Shown: positions 1-12,912 of the stretch, piece after piece
Layout of the letters: each line of letters opens with the position of its first letter
Position numbering within the stretch: position 1 is the stretch's first letter
Assembly (NCBI RefSeq): GCF_000695625.1
Contig: NZ_JMQI01000055.1
Location: 160,557 to 224,556 of the forward strand
DNA length: 64,000 nt
DNA from: Amycolatopsis rifamycinica
GTDB lineage: Bacteria; Actinomycetota; Actinomycetes; Mycobacteriales; Pseudonocardiaceae
Direction of reading: 5' to 3'
The notes under the pieces: generated by a model
What the model saw: only the letters and a program-made list of their open reading frames with translations
The model's database searches: none
What the model was told of the DNA's origin: nothing
Position numbers and translations under genes: made by a program

Positions 1-33
1 CAGGGGCGGCGGAGGAAGTGGGGAAGTGGGACA

Positions 34-73
34 GCGCCGGCGGAGGTGGCGACGATGACACCTCCGCCGGCGC
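34..73 (-). terminator. Hairpin downstream of gltD, likely terminator of gltBD
   Basis: A perfect 15-bp inverted repeat (GCGCCGGCGGAGGTG at 34-48 and its complement at 59-73) encloses a 10-base loop and starts 7 bases past the gltD stop codon. It has no T-run, as is common for hairpins at operon ends in high-GC actinomycetes. It could also act on a plus-strand transcript from outside the window. Confidence 0.65.
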
Positions 74-79
74 CGGGTC

Positions 80-1523
80 TTACGCGATCGGCCGGTCCGT
101 CGGCGCGATCGGGCGGGGCAGGACGTCGCGGCCGGTCAGGTACGCGTCGACGCCGGCCGCCGCGCTGCGGCCCTCGGCGATCGCCCAGACGATCAGGGAC
201 TGCCCGCGGCCCATGTCGCCGGCCACGAACACGTTGTCCAGGCTCGTCTTGAACGCCTGGTCACGCGCCACGTTGCCGCGCGCGTCCAGCTCGACCCCGA
301 GGTCCTCGAGCAGGCCCTGCTTCTGCGGCCCGAGGAAGCCCATGGCCAGCAGGACGAGCTGCGCGGGCAGCTCGCGTTCGGTGCCCGGCACGGCGACGAA
401 CTTGCCGCCCTCGTTGCGGACCTCGACCAGCTTCAGGGCCCGGACGCGGCCGTCGGAATCGCCCAGGAACTCCTGCGTGTTCACCGCGTACAGCCGCTCG
501 CCGCCCTCTTCGTGCGCCGAGGACACCCGGTAGATCATCGGGTACGTCGGCCACGGGTGCGCGTCCGAACGGGACTCCGGCGGCTTCGGCATGATCTCCA
601 GCTGCGTCACCGACCGCGCGCCCTGGCGGTGGGACGTGCCGACGCAGTCCGCGCCCGTGTCGCCGCCGCCGATGACCACGACGTCGAGGCCCGCGGCGTC
701 GAACGGCGACTTCTCCAGTTCGCCCGAAGCGACCCGGTTGGCCGGCGGCAGGAACTCCATGGCCTGGTGGATGCCGTCCAGCTCCCGGCCGGGGATGGGC
801 AGGTCGCGCCAGTCGGTGGCGCCGCCGGCCAGGACGACCGCGTCGTAGGACGAAGTCAGTTCCGCAGCCGAGACGTCCACGCCGACGTTCACCGACGTCC
901 GGAACTCCGTGCCCTCCGCCTCCATCTGCGCCAGGCGCCGGTCGAGGCGGGACTTCTCCATCTTGAACTCGGGGATGCCGTAGCGCAGCAGCCCGCCGAT
1001 CTTGTCGGCCCGCTCGAGGACCACGACGCTGTGGCCCGCGCGCGTCAGCTGCTGCGCCGCGGCGAGACCCGACGGGCCGGACCCGACGACCGCGACCTTC
1101 TTGCCCGTGAGCGCGACGGGCAGCTGGGGCGTGACCCAGCCCTCGTCGAAGGCGCGGTCGATGATCGAGATCTCGACGCGCTTGATCGTCACCGGGTCGT
1201 CGTTGATGCCGAGCACGCACGCCGTCTCGCACGGCGCCGGGCACAGGGTGCCGGTGAACTCCGGGAAGTTGTTCGTCGCGTGCAGCCGCTCGATGGCCTG
1301 CTGCCAGTCCTCCCGCCAGGTCAGCGTGTTCCACTCGGGGATGAGGTTCCCGAGCGGGCAGCCCTGGTGGCAGAACGGGATGCCGCAGTCCATGCAGCGG
1401 CCGGCCTGCTTCTGCAGCTTCGTCGTGGCGAAGTCTTCGTAGACCTCTCGCCAGTCCATCAGCCGGAGGTCGACCGGACGGCGCTTCGGCTCTTCGCGGG
1501 TGGTGGTCAGAAAGCCCTTGGGG

Positions 1524-1531
<8 letters not shown>
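80..1531 (-). CDS. gltD: Glutamate synthase (NADPH) small subunit
   Basis: This 483-residue protein is the beta subunit of GOGAT. It oxidises NADPH and passes electrons through FAD and Fe-S clusters to the large subunit, which makes glutamate from glutamine and 2-oxoglutarate in the cytoplasm. The N-terminal region carries two cysteine groups, CMDCGIPFCHQGC at residues 47-58 and CPAPCETAC at 98-106, which ligate the [4Fe-4S] clusters. A dinucleotide-binding GSGPSG (150-155) binds FAD and GGGDTG (288-293) binds NADPH. Length is normal for the family. The start overlaps the end of gltB by 8 bases, so the two genes form one translationally coupled minus-strand operon. Identification is firm. Confidence 0.97.
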
Positions 1532-6095
<4,564 letters not shown>

Positions 6096-6638
6096 GGCTG
6101 GCCGCCTCCCAAGGCGTTGGCGCGACCGGTACTCACCTCATCGAGTGGTTCGAGCTGAACCGGTTAACGAAGTGGTCCGGTACCGCGATGGTCAGTCGAG
6201 AACAGTTGCTGTTGTCGGCGTTGGTCACAGTGCAAGACGCCGCGAAGGACCGGCCGAGCCTCGATGCTCGGAAACCGGACGCGGATCATCTGGGAGGCCG
6301 CACGACGCTGGGCAGCCGAACATGTCGGGTGCTGCGAGCGCGCACAGGCCGGCCACTGTGGTGGGGGCCGTCCGGAGCGCGCGGTGTTACTCCCGGGTTC
6401 GCCGGGTCTTATGACGATAGTGTGAATTCGCTGTTATCGACATACGTCGTTGCCTCCGGGTGGGAAATGCCACGCTTGCGTTGACGTGCCCAGGGGTGGT
6501 CCCATATGCCGGGCTGGGCCTCCCGCAGAGCGAGCGACAGTGCCGCTGACCTGCGGAAATGTCCGTCCGAAGTGGTCCGGGGCGGCTGGTGGCCACCGGT
6601 GCCGGGGTGGGAAGCTGGGTGCATGGCGGACTGGCCCG
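6096..6638. other. Divergent intergenic region between gltB and the YigZ gene, no gene seen
   Basis: About 540 bases lie between the two divergent starts. Open frames here have no ribosome-binding site and read like noise. A locally AT-richer stretch at about 6410-6460, including GACGATAGTGTGAATTC, is the best place for promoters of either gene. AACCGGTT at 6158-6165 is a short palindrome near the gltB start. I did not find a convincing GlnR box, small RNA or riboswitch. Confidence 0.4.
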
Positions 6639-7271
6639 ATGACTGATCGTTATCTCTCCGTGGCTCGGACGGGAGTCCACGAGATCGAGATCAAGCGCTC
6701 CCGCTTCCTCTGCGCGCTCGCTCCGGTGACGTCGGAAGCGGCCGCGCGCGAGTTCATCGCGGGCCGCCGGCGCGCGGATCCGGGTGCGCGGCACCACTGT
6801 CACGCCTTCGTCCTCGGCCCGGACGGGCGGACGCAGCGGTCCAGTGACGACGGTGAACCGGCGGGCACCGCGGGCACGTCGATGCTGGAAGTGCTGCGCC
6901 GCCGGGAGCTGACCGACACGGTCGCGGTGGTGACGCGGTACTTCGGCGGCGTGCTGCTGGGTGCGGGCGGTTTGATCCGCGCGTACGGTCAGTCCGTTTC
7001 GGACGCTCTGGACGTGGTTGGTGTACTAGAACACCGGCGTCTCACGCTCGTCGAAGTGGCCGTGGACTACGACCGCGCCGGCCGGCTGGAAAACGATCTG
7101 CGCGCGTCGCCGTACCTCCTCCACGCGACGCGCTTCGACGAACGAGCCCGGTTCGAGGTCGGGCTGGCACCCGGCGAGGCGCCGGCCCTCGAGAGCTGGC
7201 TGGCGGACCTGACGAACGGCGAAGCGGCCACGACCCCGCTCGGCGACCACTGGGTGGTCCACCGGCGCTGA
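6639..7271 (+). CDS. YigZ/IMPACT family protein
   Basis: This 210-residue protein belongs to the YigZ (UPF0029, IMPACT) family. The N-terminal IMPACT domain is recognisable by HHCHAFVLGPDG followed by SSDDGEPAGTAG (roughly residues 50-80) and the TRYFGGVLLGAGGLIRAYG segment (about residues 97-115). The C-terminal domain is a small ferredoxin-like fold. The family is linked to translation-stress control in eukaryotes, and the role in bacteria is not settled. The ATG at 6639 starts the protein with MTDRYLSVAR, matching where family members begin, although the frame stays open upstream to 6450. It stands alone, divergent from gltB. Confidence 0.9.
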   Translation: MTDRYLSVARTGVHEIEIKRSRFLCALAPVTSEAAAREFIAGRRRADPGARHHCHAFVLGPDGRTQRSSDDGEPAGTAGTSMLEVLRRRELTDTVAVVTRYFGGVLLGAGGLIRAYGQSVSDALDVVGVLEHRRLTLVEVAVDYDRAGRLENDLRASPYLLHATRFDERARFEVGLAPGEAPALESWLADLTNGEAATTPLGDHWVVHRR

Positions 7272-7414
7272 GTGGTCCGGTCGCGGAACCGGTTGGCGCA
7301 CAACGAACTTTCGGTGCTTCCGCCGACCGGTCCCGCCGTGTCACCATGTCCTGCCACCGAGTTCCGGTACCACTTCGATCCCCCTGGACGTTGCCGGCGC
7401 GGCGCAAGCCGGGC
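7272..7414. other. Intergenic DNA between YigZ and the LacI-type operators, no feature
   Basis: I see no gene, hairpin or promoter box I would stand behind in this 140-base stretch. The frames that cross it lack ribosome-binding sites. Confidence 0.3.
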
Positions 7415-7428
7415 TGACAACGTTGTCA
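7415..7428. promoter_or_regulatory. LacI-type operator, perfect palindrome
   Basis: TGACAACGTTGTCA is a perfect 14-bp palindrome with the central CG typical of LacI/GalR-family operators in front of actinobacterial glycoside hydrolase genes. It lies 69 bases upstream of the ATG of the GH92 gene. No LacI-family regulator is encoded in the window, so the repressor would act from elsewhere. Confidence 0.7.
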
Positions 7429-7446
7429 CCGCTCGTTCTGCTTGCC

Positions 7447-7460
7447 CGACAACGATGTCG
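7447..7460. promoter_or_regulatory. Second, imperfect LacI-type half of an operator pair
   Basis: CGACAACGATGTCG matches the upstream site in its GACAACG core with one mismatched base pair in the symmetry. Its centre is 32 bp from the centre of the first palindrome, about three helical turns, so both sites would face the same side of the DNA. Confidence 0.5.
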
Positions 7461-7496
7461 CCCGGCGGAAAAGGTGCGACGAGGAGAGGAAGGGTC

Positions 7497-10199
7497 ATGT
7501 CCAGACCACTGGTCAGACAAGTGTGCGCGGCCGCGTTCGCCGCGGTTTTCGCGGGAGCGGGGCTCGCCGCCCCGGCCGCCGGCGCCGCGACGCTCGCCCT
7601 CACGCAGTACGTGAATCCCTTCATCGGCACGGACAACAGCAACTCGCCCAACCCGGTGCCCGGCGGCGCCGGCGGCAGCACCTACCCGGGTGCGGTCGTG
7701 CCGTTCGGCATGGTGCAGTTCAGCCCGGACACCCCGACCGCGTCGCCGTCCGGGTACCGCTACGGCGACAGCAGCATCGAGGAATTCAGCCTCACCCACT
7801 TCAACGGCGCCGGCTGCGCCAACAACGAAGACCTCGGCCTGCTGCCGATCACCGGCGCGATCGGCACTTCGCCCGGCACGGGCTGGACGGGGTACGCGGG
7901 CCGCTACACGAAGGCCAACGAGTCGGCCGCGCCCGGCTACTACAAGAACAAGCTCGACAACTACAACACCACCGTCGAACTGTCCGCGACCCAGCGTTCC
8001 GGCTTCATGAAGCTGACCTACCCGAACACGACGTCCGCGCGGCTGCTCGTCAACACCGGCCGCAGCGCCACCGGCAGCCGCAGCGGTGCGATCAGCGTCA
8101 ACGGCAGCCAGCTCACCGGTTCGGTGACCGGTGGCGGCTTCTGCGGCTCGTCGAAGACCTACCAGATCTTCTACGTCATCCAGTTCGACCGCGCGCCCAG
8201 CGGGTTCGGCACCTGGCTCGGCGGGACGGTCAGCGCCGGTTCCGCGAGCACCAGCGGCACGAACTCGGGCGGGTACGTCACCTTCGACACCTCCGCCAAC
8301 ACCACGGTCCAGGCGAAGGTCGGCATTTCGTTCGTCAGCCTCGCCAACGCGCAGGCGAACCTCGCCGCCGAAAACCCCGGCTTCGACTTCGCCGGGATCC
8401 GGGCGGCCGCCGACACGAGCTGGAACACCGTCCTGAACCGGGTGCAGGTGACCGGGGGCACGAGCGCGGACCTGCAGAAGTTCTACACGGCGCTGTACCA
8501 CGTGTTCCAGAACCCGAACATCGCCAGCGACACGAACGGCCAGTACCGGGGGTTCGACCAGGCGATCCACACCGCGTCCCACACCGTGTACCAGAACTAC
8601 TCGGGCTGGGACATCTACCGGTCGTGGGCGGCGCTGATCGGGCTGGTCGCGCCGAACGAAGCGAGCGACATCGCGAAGTCCATGGTGCTGGACGGCCAGC
8701 AGGGCGGCCTGCTGCCCAAGTGGTCGCACAACAGCAACGAGCACTTCGTGATGACCGGTGACCCCGGGCCGATCATCGTCGGCAGCATGTACGCCTTCGG
8801 CGTCCGCGGCTTCGACACCGCGGCGGCGCTGACCCTGATGGACAAGAGCGCGAGCGGCGGGGCCACGCAGGGGCAGGCGATCCGCGGCCGGGAAAGCGGC
8901 TACCTCAGCCGGCACTACGTCTACGAAGACCCGTCGGACTCGCTCGAGTACTCGGCGTCCGACTTCGCGGTGGCGCAGTTCGCGAAGGCGCTCGGCGACA
9001 CCACGAAGTACACCACCTACATGCAGCGCGCCCAGTGGTGGCAGAACGTGTTCGGCCCCGACTCCGGCTACGTCCAGCCGCGCGGCAGCACCGGCACGTG
9101 GGCTTGGCCGGTCGTGCCGTCGAGCAATAGCGGCTACACCGAGGGCAACCCGTCGCAGTACACCTGGATGGTGCCCTACAACTACCAGGGCCTGATCAAC
9201 CTGATGGGCGGCCGCCAGACCGCCGTCCAGCGGCTGGACCACCACTTCACGCAGCTCAACGGCGGCCTCACCCAGCCGTACTTCTACATCGGCAACGAGC
9301 CCGAGCACGGCGTGCCGTGGGCCTACAACTACGCCGCCCACCCGCAGGGCACCAGCTCCGCGGTGCGGCGGGTGATGAACGAGTCGTTCACCACCGGGCC
9401 CGGCGGCCTGCCCGGCAACGACGACCTCGGCGCCACCTCGGCGTGGTACGTCTTCGCCGCGCTCGGGATGTACCCGGCGACCCCGGGCACGGACGTCCTC
9501 GCCCTGCACGGCCCGCTGTTCCCGTCGGCTTCGATCATCCGGCCGTCCGGGACGGTCCAGATCACCGGCGCGGGCGCGGGCCAAGGGGCCCAGTACGTGC
9601 AGAGCGTGAGCGTCAACGGCGTCTCGACGACCAAGTCGTGGATCCGGTACGGCGACATCGCGGGCGTGTCCACGCTGAGTTACGCGATGGGCTCGGCGCC
9701 GAGCGGGTGGGGGACGAGCGCCGCGGACGTCCCGCCGTCGTACAACGACGGGTTCACGCCGCCGCCCGCCGCACCGGAGCTCGGGACGAACCTGGCGCTG
9801 GGCAAGGCGGCGACGGGCTCGGCGCCGTGCAACTCGGCCGAAGCCCCGGCCAACGCCTTCGACGGCAACCTCGCGGGCAACAGCAAGTTCTGCACCACCG
9901 CGGCGACGAAGTTCCTGCAGGTCGACCTCGGGTCGGCGCAGAACGTCTCGTCGTTCGTGGTCAAGCACGCCGGCCTCGGCGGTGAGACCACGGGCTGGAA
10001 CACCGGCGCGTTCACCATCCAGACCTCGGCCGACGGCTCGACGTGGACGACGGTCGCCTCCGTGACCGGGTCTCGGGCGAGCCGCACGTATCACCCGATC
10101 GCGACCCGATCGGCCCGGTACGTGAAGCTGAACGTCACCACGCCGGCCAACGACGGCAACGGCGCGTCGCGCATCTACGAGTTCGAGGTCTACCGCTGA
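7497..10199 (+). CDS. Secreted GH92 family glycosyl hydrolase (alpha-mannosidase-like) with discoidin domain
   Basis: This 900-residue protein begins with a signal peptide (basic MSRPLVRQ, hydrophobic stretch, likely cut near AAPAAGAA). The mature start YVNPFIGT and PGAVVPFGMVQFSPDT are GH92 signatures. GNEPEHGVPWAYNY and GPGGLPGNDDLGATSAW belong to the catalytic module, whose NEP glutamate is the family's proposed general acid. GH92 enzymes are calcium-dependent alpha-mannosidases acting on exposed mannose glycans. The last 135 residues form an F5/8 type C (discoidin, CBM32-like) carbohydrate-binding domain. The ATG at 7497 follows GAGGAGAGGAAGGG. Two LacI-type palindromes upstream suggest sugar-controlled expression. 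Linkage specificity cannot be told from sequence reading. Confidence 0.92.
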   Translation: MSRPLVRQVCAAAFAAVFAGAGLAAPAAGAATLALTQYVNPFIGTDNSNSPNPVPGGAGGSTYPGAVVPFGMVQFSPDTPTASPSGYRYGDSSIEEFSLTHFNGAGCANNEDLGLLPITGAIGTSPGTGWTGYAGRYTKANESAAPGYYKNKLDNYNTTVELSATQRSGFMKLTYPNTTSARLLVNTGRSATGSRSGAISVNGSQLTGSVTGGGFCGSSKTYQIFYVIQFDRAPSGFGTWLGGTVSAGSASTSGTNSGGYVTFDTSANTTVQAKVGISFVSLANAQANLAAENPGFDFAGIRAAADTSWNTVLNRVQVTGGTSADLQKFYTALYHVFQNPNIASDTNGQYRGFDQAIHTASHTVYQNYSGWDIYRSWAALIGLVAPNEASDIAKSMVLDGQQGGLLPKWSHNSNEHFVMTGDPGPIIVGSMYAFGVRGFDTAAALTLMDKSASGGATQGQAIRGRESGYLSRHYVYEDPSDSLEYSASDFAVAQFAKALGDTTKYTTYMQRAQWWQNVFGPDSGYVQPRGSTGTWAWPVVPSSNSGYTEGNPSQYTWMVPYNYQGLINLMGGRQTAVQRLDHHFTQLNGGLTQPYFYIGNEPEHGVPWAYNYAAHPQGTSSAVRRVMNESFTTGPGGLPGNDDLGATSAWYVFAALGMYPATPGTDVLALHGPLFPSASIIRPSGTVQITGAGAGQGAQYVQSVSVNGVSTTKSWIRYGDIAGVSTLSYAMGSAPSGWGTSAADVPPSYNDGFTPPPAAPELGTNLALGKAATGSAPCNSAEAPANAFDGNLAGNSKFCTTAATKFLQVDLGSAQNVSSFVVKHAGLGGETTGWNTGAFTIQTSADGSTWTTVASVTGSRASRTYHPIATRSARYVKLNVTTPANDGNGASRIYEFEVYR

Positions 10200-10205
10200 C
10201 CCGTA

Positions 10206-10245
10206 GTGGGTGTTCAGGGCGGTTCCAGCCGCCCTGAACACTCAC
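10206..10245. terminator. Bidirectional hairpin terminator
   Basis: A 17-bp stem with one G-T pair (GTGGGTGTTCAGGGCGG and its partner at 10229-10245) has the 6-base loop TTCCAG. It sits between the convergent GH92 and GNAT genes and overlaps the GNAT stop codon, so it can serve both strands. Confidence 0.8.
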
Positions 10246-10808
10246 GACCGCGCCAGCCACTCCTCGCGGGTGATGGCGTACTCGACTTCGCCGTGTTCAC
10301 TGCCCGGAGCCCGTTCGTGTTCCGGGAACTCCTCGAAGTACGTGCGGATGAGCTTCATCCCCAGCTTTTCCATCACGCGGCGCGAGGCCCTGTTCACCAC
10401 CATGGTGGCCGCGCTCACGCGGCGGACCCCCAGTTCGGTGAAGCCCTTGGCGAGCAGGGCCGCCGAGCCTTCGGTGCCGTAGCCCTTGCCCCACGCCGTC
10501 CGGTGCAGCCGGTAGCCGAGCTCGGGCTCGTCCGGCGGATCGTGCGGGCGCGGGCGGAAATGGAACCACCCCAGGAAGTCGCCCGTGCTCTTCTCGATCG
10601 CCGCCCAGAACCCGTAACCGGGGAAACGCTCGTAGTAACCGAGGAACGCGGGAAGATCCAGGGTGACGATCTCGGCGCGGTCCGCCGGCTGTCCCCCATT
10701 GAGGTACTTCATGACGGCCGGGTCGTCGTAGAGCTCGAAGAGCGCGTCGGCGTCGTTCTCGGTGAACCGGCGCAGAATCAGCCGCTCGGTTTCGAGGAAT
10801 ACGTGCAT
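10242..10808 (-). CDS. GNAT family N-acetyltransferase, RimJ/RimL-like
   Basis: This 188-residue protein opens with LETERLILRRFTENDADALF, the hallmark of the RimJ/RimL-type GNAT acetyltransferases. The acetyl-CoA loop is in HRTAWGKGYGTEGSAAL (about residues 104-120), followed by NRASRRVMEKLGM, where the asparagine and the C-terminal helix close the fold. These enzymes move acetyl groups from acetyl-CoA to N-terminal or small-molecule amines; the substrate here is unknown. It is transcribed toward the GH92 gene. The hairpin-rich sequence at 10819-10842 just upstream may be part of its control region. Confidence 0.9.
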   Translation of the reverse strand: MHVFLETERLILRRFTENDADALFELYDDPAVMKYLNGGQPADRAEIVTLDLPAFLGYYERFPGYGFWAAIEKSTGDFLGWFHFRPRPHDPPDEPELGYRLHRTAWGKGYGTEGSAALLAKGFTELGVRRVSAATMVVNRASRRVMEKLGMKLIRTYFEEFPEHERAPGSEHGEVEYAITREEWLARS

Positions 10809-10848
10809 CGGGTGATGCTGTCACTGACCCCAGTGTGTGACAACGTGT

Positions 10849-11106
10849 TTACGCCGCGGCGGCGAAGACTTCGCCCAGCGCCCGCGAGCCGGCTTCGGTG
10901 AGCAGCGCGGGAACGCGCTCGCCGCACTTGCCGGGGCGGGCGGGTGCGATCAGGCCGAGCCGCGCGAGCCGGTGCACGGTGGACTGGTCGCAGCAGCTCA
11001 GGCCGTCGATGAACAGGTCCGGCTCGCAACTGCAGCTGATCTCGGCGTGGCCCCCGGCCACGGCTCTCAACGTGGCCCGCTCACGATGGTTCAATGCGGT
11101 GATCAT
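10849..11106 (-). CDS. Small cysteine-containing winged-helix-like protein
   Basis: I do not recognise this 85-residue protein. The ATG at 11106 is chosen because AAAGGAGG lies 7 bases before it, one of the strongest ribosome-binding sites in the window; an upstream in-frame start would add 14 unlikely residues. Cysteines occur at 25, 27, 38, 39 and 61 (CSC, CC). Residues 41-78 (STVHRLARLGLIAP... LLTEAGSRALGE) resemble the recognition helix and wing of MarR/ArsR-type winged helices. A small DNA-binding protein with a metal or redox site is possible, but this is inference. Confidence 0.7.
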   Translation of the reverse strand: MITALNHRERATLRAVAGGHAEISCSCEPDLFIDGLSCCDQSTVHRLARLGLIAPARPGKCGERVPALLTEAGSRALGEVFAAAA

Positions 11107-11221
11107 GGCGGCGCCTCCTTTCGTCGTGCTCATTAGACGCCCCGCCACCGACAGTTTCCGCCTCCCAGCGTGCGAACCCGGGTATTTCAGGGGTGCACGT
11201 AAGGGCGGCGTGTCGCGCCGT

Positions 11222-11239
11222 TCCGGGGTGAACCCCGGA
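11222..11239 (-). terminator. Short hairpin downstream of the Lrp gene
   Basis: TCCGGGGT-GA-ACCCCGGA is a perfect 8-bp stem with a 2-base centre, 5 bases past the stop of the minus-strand Lrp gene. There is no T-run, so termination is likely but not certain. Confidence 0.45.
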
Positions 11240-11244
11240 TACCC

Positions 11245-11715
11245 CTACGGGAGCGGTTCAAGCATCGTCTTGCGCAGGTGCCGGAAAACGATCGACGTCC
11301 GGAACCCGACGATCTCCCGGCGCAACGCGAGCCGGTCGGTCAGGAATGCGTGCAAGGCGTCGATGTCGGGGGTGGTCACTTCGATCAGGAAATCGTCGTT
11401 TCCCGCCGTGACGTACACCGAGAGCACTTCGGGCAGTTCGGCGATCGACCGTTGGAAGGAATCGATCACCGCCCGGCTCAGCGGCCGCACCTGCGCCGTG
11501 ACGAGCGCGCGGACACCGCGGTTGAGGCTCGGCAGGTCGATGTCGGCGTGGTAGCCGCGGATGACGCCGCGTTCGCGCAGCAGCCGGATGCGTTCGAGGC
11601 ACGTCGAGGGCGCGATGCCGACCTTCCGGGCGATGTCGCGGTTGGTCTGGCGCGCGTCCTCCTGCAGCTGCCGCACGATCGCCGAATCAAGTTCGTCCAA
11701 CACCGGCCCCTCCAC
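11245..11715 (-). CDS. Lrp/AsnC family transcriptional regulator
   Basis: This protein of about 156 residues has an N-terminal helix-turn-helix (LDELDSAIVRQLQEDAR then NRDIARKVGIAPSTCLERI) and a C-terminal RAM ligand domain (about residues 70-145, with VYVTAGNDDFLIEV). Lrp proteins bind amino acids and form octamers that wrap DNA. The annotated start is GTG at 11715, but a second GTG at 11703, or the TTG after it, has GGAGGGG just before it and fits the family start better; the protein would then be 152 or 151 residues. It is divergent from an amino acid dehydrogenase gene 65 bases away, the classic arrangement for Lrp control of branched-chain amino acid catabolism. Confidence 0.93.
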   Translation of the reverse strand: MEGPVLDELDSAIVRQLQEDARQTNRDIARKVGIAPSTCLERIRLLRERGVIRGYHADIDLPSLNRGVRALVTAQVRPLSRAVIDSFQRSIAELPEVLSVYVTAGNDDFLIEVTTPDIDALHAFLTDRLALRREIVGFRTSIVFRHLRKTMLEPLP

Positions 11716-11720
11716 GTCTG

Positions 11721-11760
11721 TGCCGAATTTCGTTCGGCAGCCGGTCCGCGCTGCCGGCTG
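11721..11760. promoter_or_regulatory. Inverted repeats in the Lrp/valine dehydrogenase intergenic region
   Basis: Two inverted repeats sit side by side between the divergent starts: TGCCGAA-TTTCG-TTCGGCA at 11721-11739 and CAGCCGG...CCGGCTG at 11738-11760. Their placement suggests binding sites for the Lrp protein encoded next to them. The assignment is inference from symmetry and position. Confidence 0.5.
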
Positions 11761-11780
11761 TCACCCTAACTTCGGCGCTC

Positions 11781-12833
11781 ATGACCGCACATGAGCAGCT
11801 CGTAGTCCGCCGGGGCCGTCGATCCGGCATCACCACGATGGTGGCCGTCCATTCGACCGCCCTCGGCCCCGCCGTCGGCGGCTGCCGCTTCAAGCCCTAC
11901 GCCACGCTGGAAGAAGCCATCGGCGACGTCCTGCGCCTGTCGGCCGCCATGACGGCGAAGTGCGCCGTCGCCGGGCTGGCGTTCGGGGGCGGCAAGAGCG
12001 TCATCGCGCCCGAGCCCGGCCGCGTGCTCTCGCCCGAGGAGCGCCGGGCCGTCCTGCTCGACCACGCCGACCTGATCGCGGAGTTCGGCGGCCGCTACCA
12101 GGCGGGCCCGGACGTGGGCACCGGCCCGGCCGACATGCTCGTGCTCCGCGAAGCCTCGCCGTACGCGTTCTGCACGCCCGAGTCCGCGGGCGGAACCGGT
12201 TCCTCCAGCGGCCCGACCGCCGTCGGGGTGCTCGCCGCGCTCCGGGCGGCGACCGGCTCGGCGGACATGACGGGACGCCGGGTGGTGATCAGCGGCTACG
12301 GCTCGGTCGGGGCCCACCTCGCGGCGAGCCTGTCCGCGGCCGGGGCCGATGTCGTCGTTTCCGACATCGACCCGGCGAAACGCGCCGAAGCCGAGCGACG
12401 CGGCCTCACCTGGGTGGAGCCGGAGAAGGCGCTCACCCTCTCCGCAGACGTCGTCGTCCCGGCGGCGGTCGGCGGGGTGCTCGACCCCGGGACGGCCGCC
12501 CGGCTCGACACGCCCCTCGTCGTCGGCCCGGCCAACAACCAGCTGACCGACGACACCGTCGCCGACGACCTCGCCGCGCGCGGCATCCGGTGGATCCCGG
12601 ACTACGTGGCGAGCGCGGGGGGCATCCTCTACACCCTTTCGCGGGAAGCCGAAGGGCTGGGCCACGAGGCCGCGCTCGCCCGCGTGGAGACGATCGAAGA
12701 CACCGTTCGCACCCTCCTGGAGGCCGCCGAAGCCCACTCGACCACCCCGCTGCGGGAGGCGGCCGAGCTGGCCGCGCGGCGGCTCACGTCCGGGCTGGCG
12801 TCACGTACTCCTTCGCCTCGGGCAACGGTTTGA
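11781..12833 (+). CDS. Valine/leucine dehydrogenase (Glu/Leu/Phe/Val dehydrogenase family)
   Basis: This 350-residue enzyme oxidatively deaminates a branched-chain amino acid to its 2-oxo acid with NAD. The pattern MTAKCAVAGLAFGGGKSVI holds the two family lysines (K60, substrate binding, and K72, catalytic). The glycine-rich SGYGSVGAHLAASL near residue 170 begins the NAD-binding Rossmann domain. Length matches actinomycete valine dehydrogenases, which feed acyl-CoA precursors to polyketides as well as supplying nitrogen. The Lrp gene upstream probably controls it. The last 15 residues (from about LTSGL) look unlike the family end. A phenylalanine dehydrogenase is less likely but cannot be excluded. 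Confidence 0.9.
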   Translation: MTAHEQLVVRRGRRSGITTMVAVHSTALGPAVGGCRFKPYATLEEAIGDVLRLSAAMTAKCAVAGLAFGGGKSVIAPEPGRVLSPEERRAVLLDHADLIAEFGGRYQAGPDVGTGPADMLVLREASPYAFCTPESAGGTGSSSGPTAVGVLAALRAATGSADMTGRRVVISGYGSVGAHLAASLSAAGADVVVSDIDPAKRAEAERRGLTWVEPEKALTLSADVVVPAAVGGVLDPGTAARLDTPLVVGPANNQLTDDTVADDLAARGIRWIPDYVASAGGILYTLSREAEGLGHEAALARVETIEDTVRTLLEAAEAHSTTPLREAAELAARRLTSGLASRTPSPRATV

Positions 12834-12912
12834 GGTCCTGGTAGCCGTCGACGACCAGCCCGGCGGGCCCGGCACCGAGGCCGCCGTCCCGTCGAGCACC
12901 CGGCGGCGGCGG

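Noticed and set aside
6188..6484. Small plus-strand ORFs in the gltB-YigZ intergenic region
   Set aside because: No ribosome-binding site, no recognisable motif, and codon use unlike the neighbours.
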